Assembly: GCA_000632805.1 (NCBI GenBank)
Contig: CP007444.1
Location: forward strand, 3,398,772-3,462,771
From: Dyella jiangningensis
GTDB taxonomy: Bacteria > Pseudomonadota > Gammaproteobacteria > Xanthomonadales > Rhodanobacteraceae
Reading direction: 5' to 3'
DNA length: 64,000 nt
Both the position numbers and the translations under genes were made by a program. A model generated the notes under the pieces. That model did no database searches, had not been told where the DNA came from, and saw only the letters and a program-made list of their open reading frames with translations. Of the stretch, positions 55,264-64,000 are shown piece by piece; the first letter of the stretch is position 1; the number at the start of each line of letters is the position of its first letter.

Positions 55264-58164
55264 TCAGTCGATCTTCCAGTCCAGCGAGAGCATCACTTCG
55301 CGGCCGTTGTAGTCCGCACCCTGCTGCGTCGGGATGAACTCGAAGCCGCCGGCGTAGTACGGGACCGCACCCACCTTGTCGAAGATGTTGGTGACGTTGA
55401 GGCCCACCTTCAGGCTCTCGTTGATGCGATAGCCCACCGCCGTGCTCCAGATGATCCACGGCGAGACATGCCCGCGGTACACCACGCACTGCGGATCGCC
55501 CAGGCCCGGCTGGATGCCGTTGGGCAGCACTTCGCAACCGCCGTAGTTCGGCGCGCGCATCGAGCCCGAACGCGTGGTGTGCAGCGTCACGTCCCAGTCG
55601 TTGTAGTGCCAGGCCAGCGTGCTGTTGATCTTGCTCGCCACGTACTGGTAGCGCGTGTTCAACAGCGGATCGGACGCCAGGTCGCGTTCCTTGAACGACA
55701 GGTTGTTGGTGTAGTCCAGGCGGTAGTTGAAGCTGCCCCAGCGCTGCGTGGCGAACTTGTAGGTCAGCGAGGCATCCACGCCGCTGACGTAAAGCGACGC
55801 TTCGTTGATCGGACCCACCGTCGCGCTGGTGATGTTGCCACTGGCATCACGCACCACGTTCTTGATCGCCAGCTGGCAGTACTCCGAGCCCAGCGTGTGC
55901 GCGACATACGGCGCACCGCTGACCGTCGTGCCCGTGAGGCAGCCGGCTTCGTCGGTGAGCAGCGTGTTGGTATCGATCCACTTGATCGCGTTGTCGATGC
56001 CCATGTGCCAGTAGTCGGCCGAGATGGCCAGGCCTTCGACGCCAGGCACGTCCCACACGAAACCGTAGGTCCACGAATGGCCGGTTTCCGGCAGCAGGTT
56101 GTGGCTGCCGCCCGAGTACTGGGTGAAATACGTCGCGTGCTGGTAGTTCACGCAGGCGCGGTCGCCGGTCTGGATGCACTGCAGCGGGTCGGCATAATCG
56201 CCCACCGTGCTCTGCGAGTCGGCCAGGTAGATGGCCTGCATGTCGGGCGCGTGGAAGTTGGTGCCATAGGTACCGCGCAGCAGCAGGCTTTCCAGCGGAC
56301 GCCACTCGAGGCTGGTGCCCCAGGTGCGTGCGATGTCGGCGATGCTGGCGTCGCGGTACTTGTCGAGGCGGCCGGACAGCGTCCAGGTCAGCGTCGCGGC
56401 GAGCGGAATGCGGAACTCCGTAGCTACCGACACGCGGTTACGCGTGCCGCCGCCGGTGATGTAGTTCTGGAACGGATCGCCGAACGTGGTGGTGTTGCCG
56501 CGCGGATCGGGCGCCAGGCGGAAACCCTGGTGATTGCCTTCGATCACGCCGGCGAAGCCGACCGGACCGGCCCAGGTGTTGAACAGGTCGCCGTTGAGGT
56601 TGAACGTGGCCTGGTCCATCCAGGTGTAGGCGCTGTTGACGCCGCCGACTGCGAACGACTGGTAGTCCGACGGGCTGATCGGGCTCCAGAAGCGGCTGCT
56701 GTTCAACGCATAGGTCGGATACGCCGTGCCGCCGACGGTCGTATTGCCCAACTGCGGCCCGAAGAAGTAGTCGAACATGCCCTGTTCGTTCAAGCCGGTG
56801 TAGTGCTCGTGCACGATGTACTTGCTGGTGCCGAGATTGAAGTCCCAGTTGAAGCGGTCATCGAAGATCGTGCCCTTCAGGCCCGCATGGATGTCCCAGT
56901 TCTGCTCGTAATCGTGCGTGTTGCCGTAGCCGCCCAGTTCCTGCGGCGTCAGCTGGCGGATGTAGTTGCTGACGACCTGGCCGCTGGTCTTGTCGTAGAA
57001 GTTGTTGGGCAGGCCGCCCATCGGATACAGCGCCGGCAGCGCGGTATTGGTGGTGCCGGTGCTGTCCTTGAATGTCACCGAGCCGTAGCCCTGCAGGGAC
57101 GGCGTGAAGTCGTACTCGCCCGCCACGTACACCGCATCGCTGCGCAGGCCCGGGCTCAGCACCCAGTTGCCGAAGGTCGCACGCTGCGTGCACGAGATGC
57201 CGTTGTCGGTGATGCTGTTCGGATCCACCGCGTTGCCGTTGGTGCCGATCGTCTTGTGGTCGTACGCCTGGAAGTTGTTGCCGAAGCTGTTGCATGCACC
57301 GGCCGGCGGCGTGATGTAGACGCCGTTGGCGTTCTGGATCGCCGCGCCGTTGGACGTCGGGAAACCGAACATGCGCGCGCTGGGGTTCCAGCTGCCATAG
57401 CCGGCGTCGCTTTCGGCGTCGGTATAGGTGCGGTCGCGGCCCCACAGCGGCGAGCGGTTGGTGTGCTGGTAGTTGTAGACGACGTGCCAGTCGTTGCCGC
57501 CGCGGCCACCGGTGAAATTGAAATCGCCGTAGTTGCGGCCACCGCGCGTGGCGCCGCCGCCGGTCACCTGCAGGTCGTCGCCCTGGTAGTTCTTCTTGAG
57601 GATGACGTTGATCACGCCGGCCACGGCATCGGAGCCATAGATGGACGAGGCGCCCGAGGCGAGCACTTCGATGTGGTCCACCATGCCCAGCGGGATGTTG
57701 TTGAAGTTCTGGAACGTGCTCTGGCCCGCGCTCGGCTGCGGGTAATCGGTAATGCGATGACCATCCACCAGCAGCAGGCTGTGGTCGGGGCCGAGGTTGC
57801 GCAGGTTGATCGGGCGCGCGTTCACTGCGGTGTTGCCCCAGGTGGACACGCGATCGGAAAACTCCGGCGTGGCCACTTCAGGCAGCGAATTGAGGAACTC
57901 GTAGACGGTGGTGAAACCCTGCGCCTTGATCTGGTCGGCGGTAACGATGGTCACCGGCGCGGGGCCTTCGATCTCCGAGCGCGGAATGCGCGAACCGGTG
58001 ACCACGACCTTGTCGAGCGTGACGGGCTTCTTGTTGTTGTCGGACTGCTGCGACGGCTGATCGCCGGACACCGGCGTGCTGGACTGCGCCCACAAGGGCG
58101 GCGCCACCAACGCGCAGGCCAGTGAACTGGCGAGCACGGCGCGACGCATACGGATGCTGCTCAT
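55264..58164 (-). CDS. TonB-dependent receptor of the glycan locus
   Basis: The 966-residue outer-membrane receptor has a signal peptide (AVLASSLACALVAPPLWA), a TonB-box region KPVTLDKVVVTGSRIPR, a plug (YEFLNSLPEVATPEF; LLLVDGHRITDYPQPSAG; IEVLASGASSIYGSDAVAGVINVILKK) and a large barrel ending VMLSLDWKID. GGGAGAG precedes the ATG at 58164. The size and plug type fit the Xanthomonadales receptors linked to carbohydrate utilisation loci; with GH92 and GH29 neighbours the likely cargo is a mannose- and fucose-bearing oligosaccharide. Confidence 0.95.
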   Translation of the reverse strand: MSSIRMRRAVLASSLACALVAPPLWAQSSTPVSGDQPSQQSDNNKKPVTLDKVVVTGSRIPRSEIEGPAPVTIVTADQIKAQGFTTVYEFLNSLPEVATPEFSDRVSTWGNTAVNARPINLRNLGPDHSLLLVDGHRITDYPQPSAGQSTFQNFNNIPLGMVDHIEVLASGASSIYGSDAVAGVINVILKKNYQGDDLQVTGGGATRGGRNYGDFNFTGGRGGNDWHVVYNYQHTNRSPLWGRDRTYTDAESDAGYGSWNPSARMFGFPTSNGAAIQNANGVYITPPAGACNSFGNNFQAYDHKTIGTNGNAVDPNSITDNGISCTQRATFGNWVLSPGLRSDAVYVAGEYDFTPSLQGYGSVTFKDSTGTTNTALPALYPMGGLPNNFYDKTSGQVVSNYIRQLTPQELGGYGNTHDYEQNWDIHAGLKGTIFDDRFNWDFNLGTSKYIVHEHYTGLNEQGMFDYFFGPQLGNTTVGGTAYPTYALNSSRFWSPISPSDYQSFAVGGVNSAYTWMDQATFNLNGDLFNTWAGPVGFAGVIEGNHQGFRLAPDPRGNTTTFGDPFQNYITGGGTRNRVSVATEFRIPLAATLTWTLSGRLDKYRDASIADIARTWGTSLEWRPLESLLLRGTYGTNFHAPDMQAIYLADSQSTVGDYADPLQCIQTGDRACVNYQHATYFTQYSGGSHNLLPETGHSWTYGFVWDVPGVEGLAISADYWHMGIDNAIKWIDTNTLLTDEAGCLTGTTVSGAPYVAHTLGSEYCQLAIKNVVRDASGNITSATVGPINEASLYVSGVDASLTYKFATQRWGSFNYRLDYTNNLSFKERDLASDPLLNTRYQYVASKINSTLAWHYNDWDVTLHTTRSGSMRAPNYGGCEVLPNGIQPGLGDPQCVVYRGHVSPWIIWSTAVGYRINESLKVGLNVTNIFDKVGAVPYYAGGFEFIPTQQGADYNGREVMLSLDWKID

Positions 58165-58253
58165 GGTGTTCTCTCCCAAATAAAGCTTGTATCGGTTGCT
58201 TCCGGCCTCTCTCCCGGCCATCGCAACCCTGTTGTGGTGTTTTTGTTTCTGGC

Positions 58254-58293
58254 AAAAAAATCAGCGCGGCCGGTGCCAGATCCGGTCCGCGCT
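58254..58293 (-). terminator. Rho-independent terminator after the fucosidase gene
   Basis: On the minus strand, AGCGCGG-CCGG / CCGG-CCGCGCT stem followed by GATTTTTTT, 155 bases after the GH29 stop and before the receptor start. Confidence 0.82.
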
Positions 58294-58447
58294 GTGGCAA
58301 GCCGCGACGCTCATGGCGTCGCGGCGAGATCAGTTATCTGGATGCGGGCGTGGCGTCCCCATCACGCGAATGGCTCGCCGTGGCAAGTTCCGGCAACCGC
58401 AGGGCGCGGCAGCGTCGTCGATCGCTTCAAGCACGTCGTTCCTTCGG

Positions 58448-60100
58448 TCAATGCTTGGCCAGCGCAATGCGGTAGGCATAGGCGTGTGCGCCGGACGGCT
58501 GCTTCGGCAGCGTCAGGTGCAGACCATCGGCCTGCTGCTTGAAGGCGATCGGCTTGCCGGTGGAAAGCAAGGTCACCGAGGCGACCTTCATGCCGGCATC
58601 GATCGAATGGATCAGCGCCTGCCCGTTGGCCGGCCATTCCATCTCGATCGCATAGAGCACGTCGCCCTTGGTGGTGAAACGGAAATCCTCCGGCGTGTAC
58701 GGCTTGGTCTTGGTGTCCTGCATGGTGCCGGCCGCCACTTCGGTCGGGCCTTCGCCGAAGCGATGCCACGGTCGCGTGCCGTAGATGGCCTCGCCGTTCG
58801 CACGCAGCCACTGCCCTACTGATTGCAGGATGCTGCGTGCCTCGTCGGGAATGGTGCCGTCGGCCTTCGGGCCGACGTTGAGCAGCAGGTTGCCGTTCTT
58901 GCTTACCACGTCTGCCAGCAGCTGCACGACTTCGTCGGGCGACTTGTAGGTATCGCCTTCGGCATAACCCCACGAATCGGGGCTCACCGAGGTTTCGGTC
59001 TGCCAGGGTTGTTCGCGGATGCCCGCCGCCTGGCCACGCTCGATGTTCAGCGTGCCGGTGCCCGGACGCATGTCGTTCAACTTGTAATTGAGCACCACGC
59101 CCTGCTGCCGCGCCGCCGCCTGGTTGTAGTAGAACGCTGCGAATTCGGCGAGCGGGCCGCGGAAGCGCGGCTGGCCGATCCACCAGTCGAAGTACATGAG
59201 GTCCGGGTGATAGTCCTGCACGATCTCGGCGGAACGCGCGAGCCAATCGGCGAGAAATGCATCGGACACGAAAGTCCAGTCGACTTCCTGGCCGTCCTCA
59301 CCCTTGGCCGACATGAGGCGGTGTGCCGGGCCGTACAGCGCGGCATAGCGCGGGTCGTTCACGTCCGAATCGAAGGTGCGGCCGTACTCGTAGAACCAGT
59401 CGTGCTCGGCGCGGTGCGAGGACAGGCCCAGCTTCATGCCCTGCGCGCGGATCGCCTTGGCGAGATCGCCGATCACGTCGCGGTGCGGGCCCATCTTCAC
59501 CGCAGTCCAGTCCGACAGCTTGGAGTCGTACATGGCGAAGCCGTCGTGATGCTCGGCCACCGGCACCACGTAACGTGCGCCCGCGTCGTGAAACAGCTTC
59601 GCCCACGCCTGCGGGTCGAAGTGCTCGGCCTTGAACAGCGGGATCAGGTCCTTGTAGCCCATCTTGGGCATCGGCCCGTAGGTGGCGAGCTGATGGCGGT
59701 AGCGATCGGAGTTCTCGCCCTCGCGCTCGTACATGTGGCGCGGGTACCACTCGCCCTTGAAGGCCGGCACCGAATACACGCCCCAGTGGACGAAGATGCC
59801 GAACTTGGCATCGCGATACCAATCGGGCGTGCGATACGCCGTCAGCGTCTGCCAGTCGGGCTGCATCGGCCCCTGCCACGCGACGTGCTCCGTCTGCGTG
59901 AGGATCTGCTGGCGCGCGGCGTCGTACGGCCGGTTGGCCGCCACCCACTGCCGTTCAATCGTTGCCGCGTCGGGCGCCGTTGACGTCGACGGTTGATCCG
60001 CCGCCAAAGCCATGCCCGTGCCAAGGGCGGCGAGACCCAGGCACACGCCGAGAGAGAGACGTCGATGGATACGGCACGAACGGTACATAGGCGCTGTCAT
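58448..60100 (-). CDS. Alpha-L-fucosidase (GH29), exported
   Basis: The 550-residue product has a signal peptide (RLSLGVCLGLAALGTGMALA) and GH29 marks: DAKFGIFVHWGVYSVPAFKGEWYPR, VVPVAEHHDGFAMYDS, and the nucleophile aspartate in PDLMYFDWWIGQP (about D305), followed by KNGNLLLNVGPKADGTIP. It releases alpha-L-fucose, as found on N-glycan cores and antennae or plant xyloglucan. Start MTAPMYRSC at 60100 has AAAGGGA upstream; the ATG at 60121 is less likely. It lies about 60 bases after glk. Confidence 0.95.
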   Translation of the reverse strand: MTAPMYRSCRIHRRLSLGVCLGLAALGTGMALAADQPSTSTAPDAATIERQWVAANRPYDAARQQILTQTEHVAWQGPMQPDWQTLTAYRTPDWYRDAKFGIFVHWGVYSVPAFKGEWYPRHMYEREGENSDRYRHQLATYGPMPKMGYKDLIPLFKAEHFDPQAWAKLFHDAGARYVVPVAEHHDGFAMYDSKLSDWTAVKMGPHRDVIGDLAKAIRAQGMKLGLSSHRAEHDWFYEYGRTFDSDVNDPRYAALYGPAHRLMSAKGEDGQEVDWTFVSDAFLADWLARSAEIVQDYHPDLMYFDWWIGQPRFRGPLAEFAAFYYNQAAARQQGVVLNYKLNDMRPGTGTLNIERGQAAGIREQPWQTETSVSPDSWGYAEGDTYKSPDEVVQLLADVVSKNGNLLLNVGPKADGTIPDEARSILQSVGQWLRANGEAIYGTRPWHRFGEGPTEVAAGTMQDTKTKPYTPEDFRFTTKGDVLYAIEMEWPANGQALIHSIDAGMKVASVTLLSTGKPIAFKQQADGLHLTLPKQPSGAHAYAYRIALAKH

Positions 60101-60160
60101 TGCATTCCCTTTCCGATCCAACCTGTGAAGTATGTCCGGCGGCCGCCTGGACGTTGCCGC

Positions 60161-61261
60161 TCAAACCGTGGCTGCGTGCTCGTGCAGCCAGCTGGCCGCG
60201 CCAATCACGCCGAGTTGCGCGTGGTCGACCACGTGCACGGGCACCGTCTGCAGGAACGGCCGCATGACGCCCTTGTCGAGGAAGCGCGCCACGAATTCGC
60301 TGGCCTCCAGCACCGCGATCATGTGCGCGAGGAAGCCGCCGGCCAGGTAGATGCCACCGGTGGCGCCATACAGCATCGCCATGTCGCCGGTGAAGGAGCC
60401 CAGCCATCCGCAGAACAGTTGCAGTGTCTCCACCGCGACGGGGTCGGCGTTCTCCATCGCCGCTGCCACGACCTCGGCGGGCGAATGCAGGCGGATGGCT
60501 TGGTGCTCGATACGGCATAGCGCCTGATACATGCGCAGCAGCCCCGGGCCGGACAGCGCGTGGTCGTAAGGCAGGTGTGTGCCTGCGGGCGCCAATTCGG
60601 CCAGCAGCTGCTGTTCGCGTGGCGTCCGTGCGGCCAGCTGGATATGGCCGGCTTCGGTGGGCAGGACCTGCGACGGCGACCCTGGCAGTCGCACCGCGAC
60701 GCCCAGGCCGGTGCCCGGCGCGATCACCACGACGGGCCCTGCCGCCGCGTTGCGCGAGGGCGCCGGCGCGTGCAGCAGCGTGACGCTGCTGGCCTGCAGA
60801 TGCGGCATGGCGTGCGCCTGCGCGACAAGGTCGTTCAATACCGACACATCGTCCATGCCCAGCTCGCGCTTCAGCGCGGCAGGCTCGATCGGCCACTGGA
60901 GGTTGCTGTTGAGCACACGCCCGTCATGCAGATAACCCGCACAGGCGAGTGCGAAGCGACGCGGCTTGATTGCATGCTCGTTGCAGAAGCGGCGCACGAT
61001 GGAAGCAAGATCGACGTAGTCGCGGCAGGGATACACCTGATAGGCAAGCACCGACAGCGCGGCGTCGCTTTGCGCGGCCTGCGCATCGAAGGCCAGGAAT
61101 CCCAGGCGTGCATTCGTGCCACCAACATCCGCGGCGAGCAGCGTTCGCTGCGCGCCTTCGAGCACGGCACTCATGCCGGCCACTTTGCCGCCGGCCGGCT
61201 CGTCATCCGCAAAGGCGCGGCTGGTTGGCTGTTCGCCACGCATCTGGACGCCGTCATTCAT
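60161..61261 (-). CDS. glk: Glucokinase (bacterial GLK type)
   Basis: The 366-residue product starts MNDGVQMRGEQ at 61261 after AGGAAGGG. It has LLAADVGGTNARLGFLAFDA for phosphate binding, ACAGYLHDGRV, VVIAPGTGLGVAVRL, LPTEAGHIQLAARTP, and GGIYLAGGFLAHMI. Bacterial GLK-type enzymes phosphorylate glucose with ATP; in this glycan locus the real sugar could include others, but the motifs fit glucose. It has an N-terminal extension of about 40 residues before the catalytic domain compared with E. coli Glk. Operators at 61406 and 61435 lie upstream. Confidence 0.92.
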   Translation of the reverse strand: MNDGVQMRGEQPTSRAFADDEPAGGKVAGMSAVLEGAQRTLLAADVGGTNARLGFLAFDAQAAQSDAALSVLAYQVYPCRDYVDLASIVRRFCNEHAIKPRRFALACAGYLHDGRVLNSNLQWPIEPAALKRELGMDDVSVLNDLVAQAHAMPHLQASSVTLLHAPAPSRNAAAGPVVVIAPGTGLGVAVRLPGSPSQVLPTEAGHIQLAARTPREQQLLAELAPAGTHLPYDHALSGPGLLRMYQALCRIEHQAIRLHSPAEVVAAAMENADPVAVETLQLFCGWLGSFTGDMAMLYGATGGIYLAGGFLAHMIAVLEASEFVARFLDKGVMRPFLQTVPVHVVDHAQLGVIGAASWLHEHAATV

Positions 61262-61405
61262 GCACCGCCCTTCCTTCGCTCGCGTCGGGGGACGTTGGTC
61301 TGTCCGGCCGGCGCTGCTCTCAATCACGACCGCTCTGGCGGCACCCTGGAGTTGCGCTCGCTCTGCGCGACTTTGCGATCCGCAGGCGCCGAAAAAGCGC
61401 CTGGG

Positions 61406-61450
61406 TTTAGATCGATGCAAACTATTTCATTGGGATTAGATCGAGGCAAG
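61406..61450. promoter_or_regulatory. Paired operator-like sites upstream of glucokinase
   Basis: TTTAGATCGATGCAAA at 61406-61421 and ATTAGATCGAGGCAAG at 61435-61450, with CG centres 29 bases apart. A weak minus-strand promoter (TTGCCT, 17 bases, AATAGT) overlaps them, as expected for a repressor. The site at 55154 shares TTTAGATCG, so one regulator, perhaps LacI-family and not in this window, may control the locus. Confidence 0.55.
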
Positions 61451-61639
61451 TCGCAGCGCAACACTTCTTGCGTGAGGGTTACGAAATCCGCTTCATGCAA
61501 GAAATTGCGACTGTGATCCGGTTTATTCGCGTGGCTGCGTATGGCGCGATGGGCGGGGCGTGAGGCGGAGTGGAGTTGCGGTCGCCCACGGGGGGCCCTA
61601 CAGGGGGAGAGTCGCGTGGCGGTGGAGTCAGTGCGAGAG

Positions 61640-61670
61640 AAAAACGCCGCCCGGAAAGGGCGGCGTTTTT
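61640..61670 (-). terminator. Rho-independent terminator of the second GH92 gene
   Basis: AAAAACGCCGCCC / GGGCGGCGTTTTT stem 24 bases after the GH92 stop on the minus strand, with a T tract. The rest of 61262-61693 holds the operator-like sites and no gene I can see. Confidence 0.88.
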
Positions 61671-61693
61671 CAGCTATCACGTAGCGACAAGGA

Positions 61694-64000
61694 TCAGGCC
61701 GTCGCAGGCATGCCGAACGCCGGTGGGCGATCCTTGGCGGCGGCACCGAACTGCGTGTTCGGCGTGGCGCCCATCTGGAACTCCAGGGTACCGCCAGCCG
61801 CCAGTTCGGCGTGGCTGATCCAGCTGCGCGTCCAAGGCTTGCCGTTCCACTGCACCGATTGGATGTACGCCTGCCCCGGACCATTGCCGTGGGTCTGGAT
61901 CACCAGCTTGCGATCGCCAGTGAGCGAGATTTCCGCGCGATCCAGCAAGGGGCTGCCGAACACGTAGTTGGTGCTCACCGGATCCACCGCGTACAGGCCG
62001 AGCGCGCCCATCACGTACCACGCGCTCATCTGCCCGCAGTCCTCGTTGCCGGCGAGGCCATCCGGCTCGGCCGGATACATGGTCTCCAGCAGCATGCGCA
62101 CGCGTGCCTGCGTTTTGTGATGCGAGCCGGTGTACGCGTACAGATAGGCCACGTGGTGGCTCGGCTCATTGCCGTGTGCGTACTGGCCCACCATGCCGGC
62201 GATATCCGGCGGCGCATCGGCAGGCAGGTCCGAGCTGGTGGTGAACAGTTCATCCAGCTTGCGCTCGAACACCTTCTGCCCGCCGAACATCTCCATGTAC
62301 GCGTACAGGTCGTGCTGGTTGAGGAACGTCGCCTGCCACGCATTGGATTCGGTGAAGTCGCGCCACTGGCTGGAGTGCCCCATGCCACGTGGATCGAACG
62401 GTTCCAGCCATTGCCCGTCGCTGCCACGCGGGCGCACGAAGTTGAGCTTCTTGTCGAACACGTTGCGGTAGTTGCGCGAACGCTGGCGCAGCGCGGCGGC
62501 GTCGCCCTTGGCGCCGGCGCCTTCGGCCAGTTGCGCCATCGCCCAGTCGTCATAGGCGTATTCGAGCGTTTTGCTGACCGCTTCGCCTTCCTTGTCGCTG
62601 GGGATGTAACCCAGGTGACGATAGAAGGTGAGGCCGCGGTAATCGTCTTCCATCGCGCGACGACGGAAGATCGGCCAGGCCCGCGCATAGTCAATGCCCT
62701 TGAAGCCCTTGGCCTGCGCTTCGGCGAGCACCACGGCGGAGTGGTAACCAATCATGCAGCCGGTCTCCACGCCCTGCAGCGGCCACACCGGCGGGCCGTC
62801 CGGGCTTTCCGCCGCCATGCGCACGAGGCCGTTGACCAGGTCGGGCACGCGATCGGGCTGGAACAGCGTCAGCAGCGGATGCAGCGCGCGGTACGTATCC
62901 CACAGCGAATAGGTGCTGTAGTTGTTCTGCCCGTTGGGCAGCTGATGGATCGCCAGGTCCATGCCGCGGTAGCGGCCGTCCACGTCGCTGAACAGCGTGG
63001 GCGCCAGCATCGTGTGGTACAGCGCGCTGTAGAACGTGCGCAGCACCGGCTGCGACGAGGATTCGATGCGGATGCGACCGAGCTCGCGTTCCCACGCCTC
63101 GGCGGCGGTGCGCTGCGCAAGCTCGAAGTCCCACGCGGGCACTTCCGTCTCGAGATTCTTCAAGGCGCCGTCGATGTCGACCGCCGAAATGCCGACCTTG
63201 ACCAGCAACGGTGCATGCGACGCCTGCTTGATGTGCAACGCCGCCTTCAGGTGCGTACCGCTGGCCTCATGCGAGCCGTCCGCCAGCGCCACGTCTTCCG
63301 AGTACAGCGTGGCATGCGAGAACGGGCGCGACAGCTTCATGGCGAAGTACAGATAGCGCCCATTCGCCCACTGGTGCACGCGACGACTGCCCACCAACGT
63401 GTCATTGCCGATCACGCGCAGCTGCGCGTCGGTCACGGCGGCCGGCACGCTCGCGCGATCGTGGTAGCCATGCGCGAGATCGACCAGCAGATGCCCGTCG
63501 CCCTTGCCGTGGAAGGTGTAGCGATGCAGGCCCACGCGCGGCGTCGCGGTGAGCTCGGCCAGGATGTTGTGATCGGTGAGGTGCACGCGGTAGTAACCCG
63601 GCTGCGCCTGTTCCTGGTCGTAGCGCGAGCGATAACCCTTGCCCGGCACGCCCTTGCTGTCGGCCGGCAGGCGGTCCGATGCGGCCACGCCATCGAAGCG
63701 CGAGCGGTAGTTCTGGTCCGGCAAGCCGCGATCGCCCGGTTGCAGCAGCACGGGGCCCTGCGCCGGCATCACCAGCACATCGAGCATGTCGCTGGCGCCG
63801 GTGCCGCTGAGATGCGTATGCGAGAAGCCCATGATCGAGCCATCGGCCTGGTGATAGCCCGAACAGGCGTCCCAGCCGGCATCGTTGGTGTCCGGGCTCA
63901 GCTGCACCATGCCGTAAGGCGTCGTTGCGCCGGGAAAGGTGTGGCCATGTCCGCCGGTGCCGACGAACACGTCGACGTAGGAGGAAACACCCTGCGCGCC
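61694..64000 (-). CDS. GH92 exo-alpha-mannosidase, 5' end cut by window
   Basis: At least 768 residues of a second GH92 enzyme; the frame runs off the right edge, where it reads GAQGVSSYVDVFVGTGG, so the signal peptide lies outside. Marks are VFVGTGGHGHTFPGATTPYGMVQLSPDTND, STYSLWDTYRALHPLLTLF, PPVWPLQGVETGCMIGYHSAVVLAEA, YAHGNEPSHHVAYLYAYTGS and GNEDCGQMSAWYVMGALGLYAV. It differs clearly from the GH92 at 52786, for example GYHQADGSIMGFSHTHLSG replaces the KWAAGYQYGDSS region and an extra loop at residues about 85-110 follows, so the two probably cleave different mannoside links. Confidence 0.94.
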   Translation of the reverse strand, partial: GAQGVSSYVDVFVGTGGHGHTFPGATTPYGMVQLSPDTNDAGWDACSGYHQADGSIMGFSHTHLSGTGASDMLDVLVMPAQGPVLLQPGDRGLPDQNYRSRFDGVAASDRLPADSKGVPGKGYRSRYDQEQAQPGYYRVHLTDHNILAELTATPRVGLHRYTFHGKGDGHLLVDLAHGYHDRASVPAAVTDAQLRVIGNDTLVGSRRVHQWANGRYLYFAMKLSRPFSHATLYSEDVALADGSHEASGTHLKAALHIKQASHAPLLVKVGISAVDIDGALKNLETEVPAWDFELAQRTAAEAWERELGRIRIESSSQPVLRTFYSALYHTMLAPTLFSDVDGRYRGMDLAIHQLPNGQNNYSTYSLWDTYRALHPLLTLFQPDRVPDLVNGLVRMAAESPDGPPVWPLQGVETGCMIGYHSAVVLAEAQAKGFKGIDYARAWPIFRRRAMEDDYRGLTFYRHLGYIPSDKEGEAVSKTLEYAYDDWAMAQLAEGAGAKGDAAALRQRSRNYRNVFDKKLNFVRPRGSDGQWLEPFDPRGMGHSSQWRDFTESNAWQATFLNQHDLYAYMEMFGGQKVFERKLDELFTTSSDLPADAPPDIAGMVGQYAHGNEPSHHVAYLYAYTGSHHKTQARVRMLLETMYPAEPDGLAGNEDCGQMSAWYVMGALGLYAVDPVSTNYVFGSPLLDRAEISLTGDRKLVIQTHGNGPGQAYIQSVQWNGKPWTRSWISHAELAAGGTLEFQMGATPNTQFGAAAKDRPPAFGMPATA

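Noticed and set aside
55207..58125. Long plus-strand open frame of about 970 codons
   Set aside because: Antisense to the TonB-dependent receptor; low-complexity valine/arginine-rich translation without domains.

Overview
The window is a high-GC, gene-dense bacterial chromosome segment. Gene order and families point to the gammaproteobacterial order Xanthomonadales (Lysobacterales), probably Rhodanobacteraceae (Dyella, Luteibacter, Rhodanobacter or relatives). The evidence is the linkage of sucCD with pilS, the order bamD / rluD-pgeF ... clpB, large TonB-dependent receptors beside glycoside hydrolases, and a probable effector with the C-terminal domain used by Xanthomonadales bacteria-killing type IV secretion systems. 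The genus is an inference; no rRNA or other taxonomic marker lies in the window.

1-10.8 kb: a minus-strand cobalamin operon under a cobalamin riboswitch, in order btuB, a small membrane protein, cobO, cobB, cbiB, threonine-phosphate decarboxylase, cobQ, cobU, cobT, cobC, cobS (cut by the window start). It covers outer-membrane uptake, adenosylation, amidation, aminopropanol attachment and lower-ligand assembly. No corrin-ring genes are seen here.

10.8-24.2 kb: clpB, an opposite-strand trehalose operon (otsB, GH15 hydrolase, otsA), a small exported protein, then pgeF-rluD divergent from bamD, followed by nadE and argO. The trehalose operon and the small exported gene separate clpB from the usual bamD/rluD/pgeF/clpB neighbourhood.

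24.2-29.1 kb: argP (divergent from argO), then a two-gene unit that looks like an immunity protein plus an X-T4SS-type antibacterial effector, then sucDC.

29.4-47.6 kb: pilS and pilR flank a 15-kb carbohydrate locus. It holds a LacI regulator facing three palindromic operators, a cytoplasmic GH65 phosphorylase fused to beta-phosphoglucomutase, a TonB-dependent receptor, an MFS transporter, a Tat-exported sulfatase, a lipoprotein GH65 enzyme, a GH37 (trehalase-family) enzyme with altered signature residues, and a secreted HSL-type esterase. The predicted locations form a complete route: outer-membrane uptake, periplasmic trimming, inner-membrane import, then cytoplasmic phosphorolysis to glucose and glucose 6-phosphate.

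47.6-52.7 kb: a repeat-rich 1.2-kb intergenic region, then a three-gene phosphorelay (membrane kinase, single-domain response regulator, REC-kinase-REC hybrid).

52.8-64 kb: a glycan-degradation locus on the minus strand: two GH92 mannosidases (the second cut by the window end), a TonB-dependent receptor, a GH29 alpha-L-fucosidase and a glucokinase, with shared operator-like sites upstream of one GH92 and of glucokinase. Mannose plus fucose suggests N-glycan-like substrates.

Dispersed through intergenic gaps is an imperfect 25-bp repeat with a palindromic core, often in facing pairs, together with a second inverted repeat.
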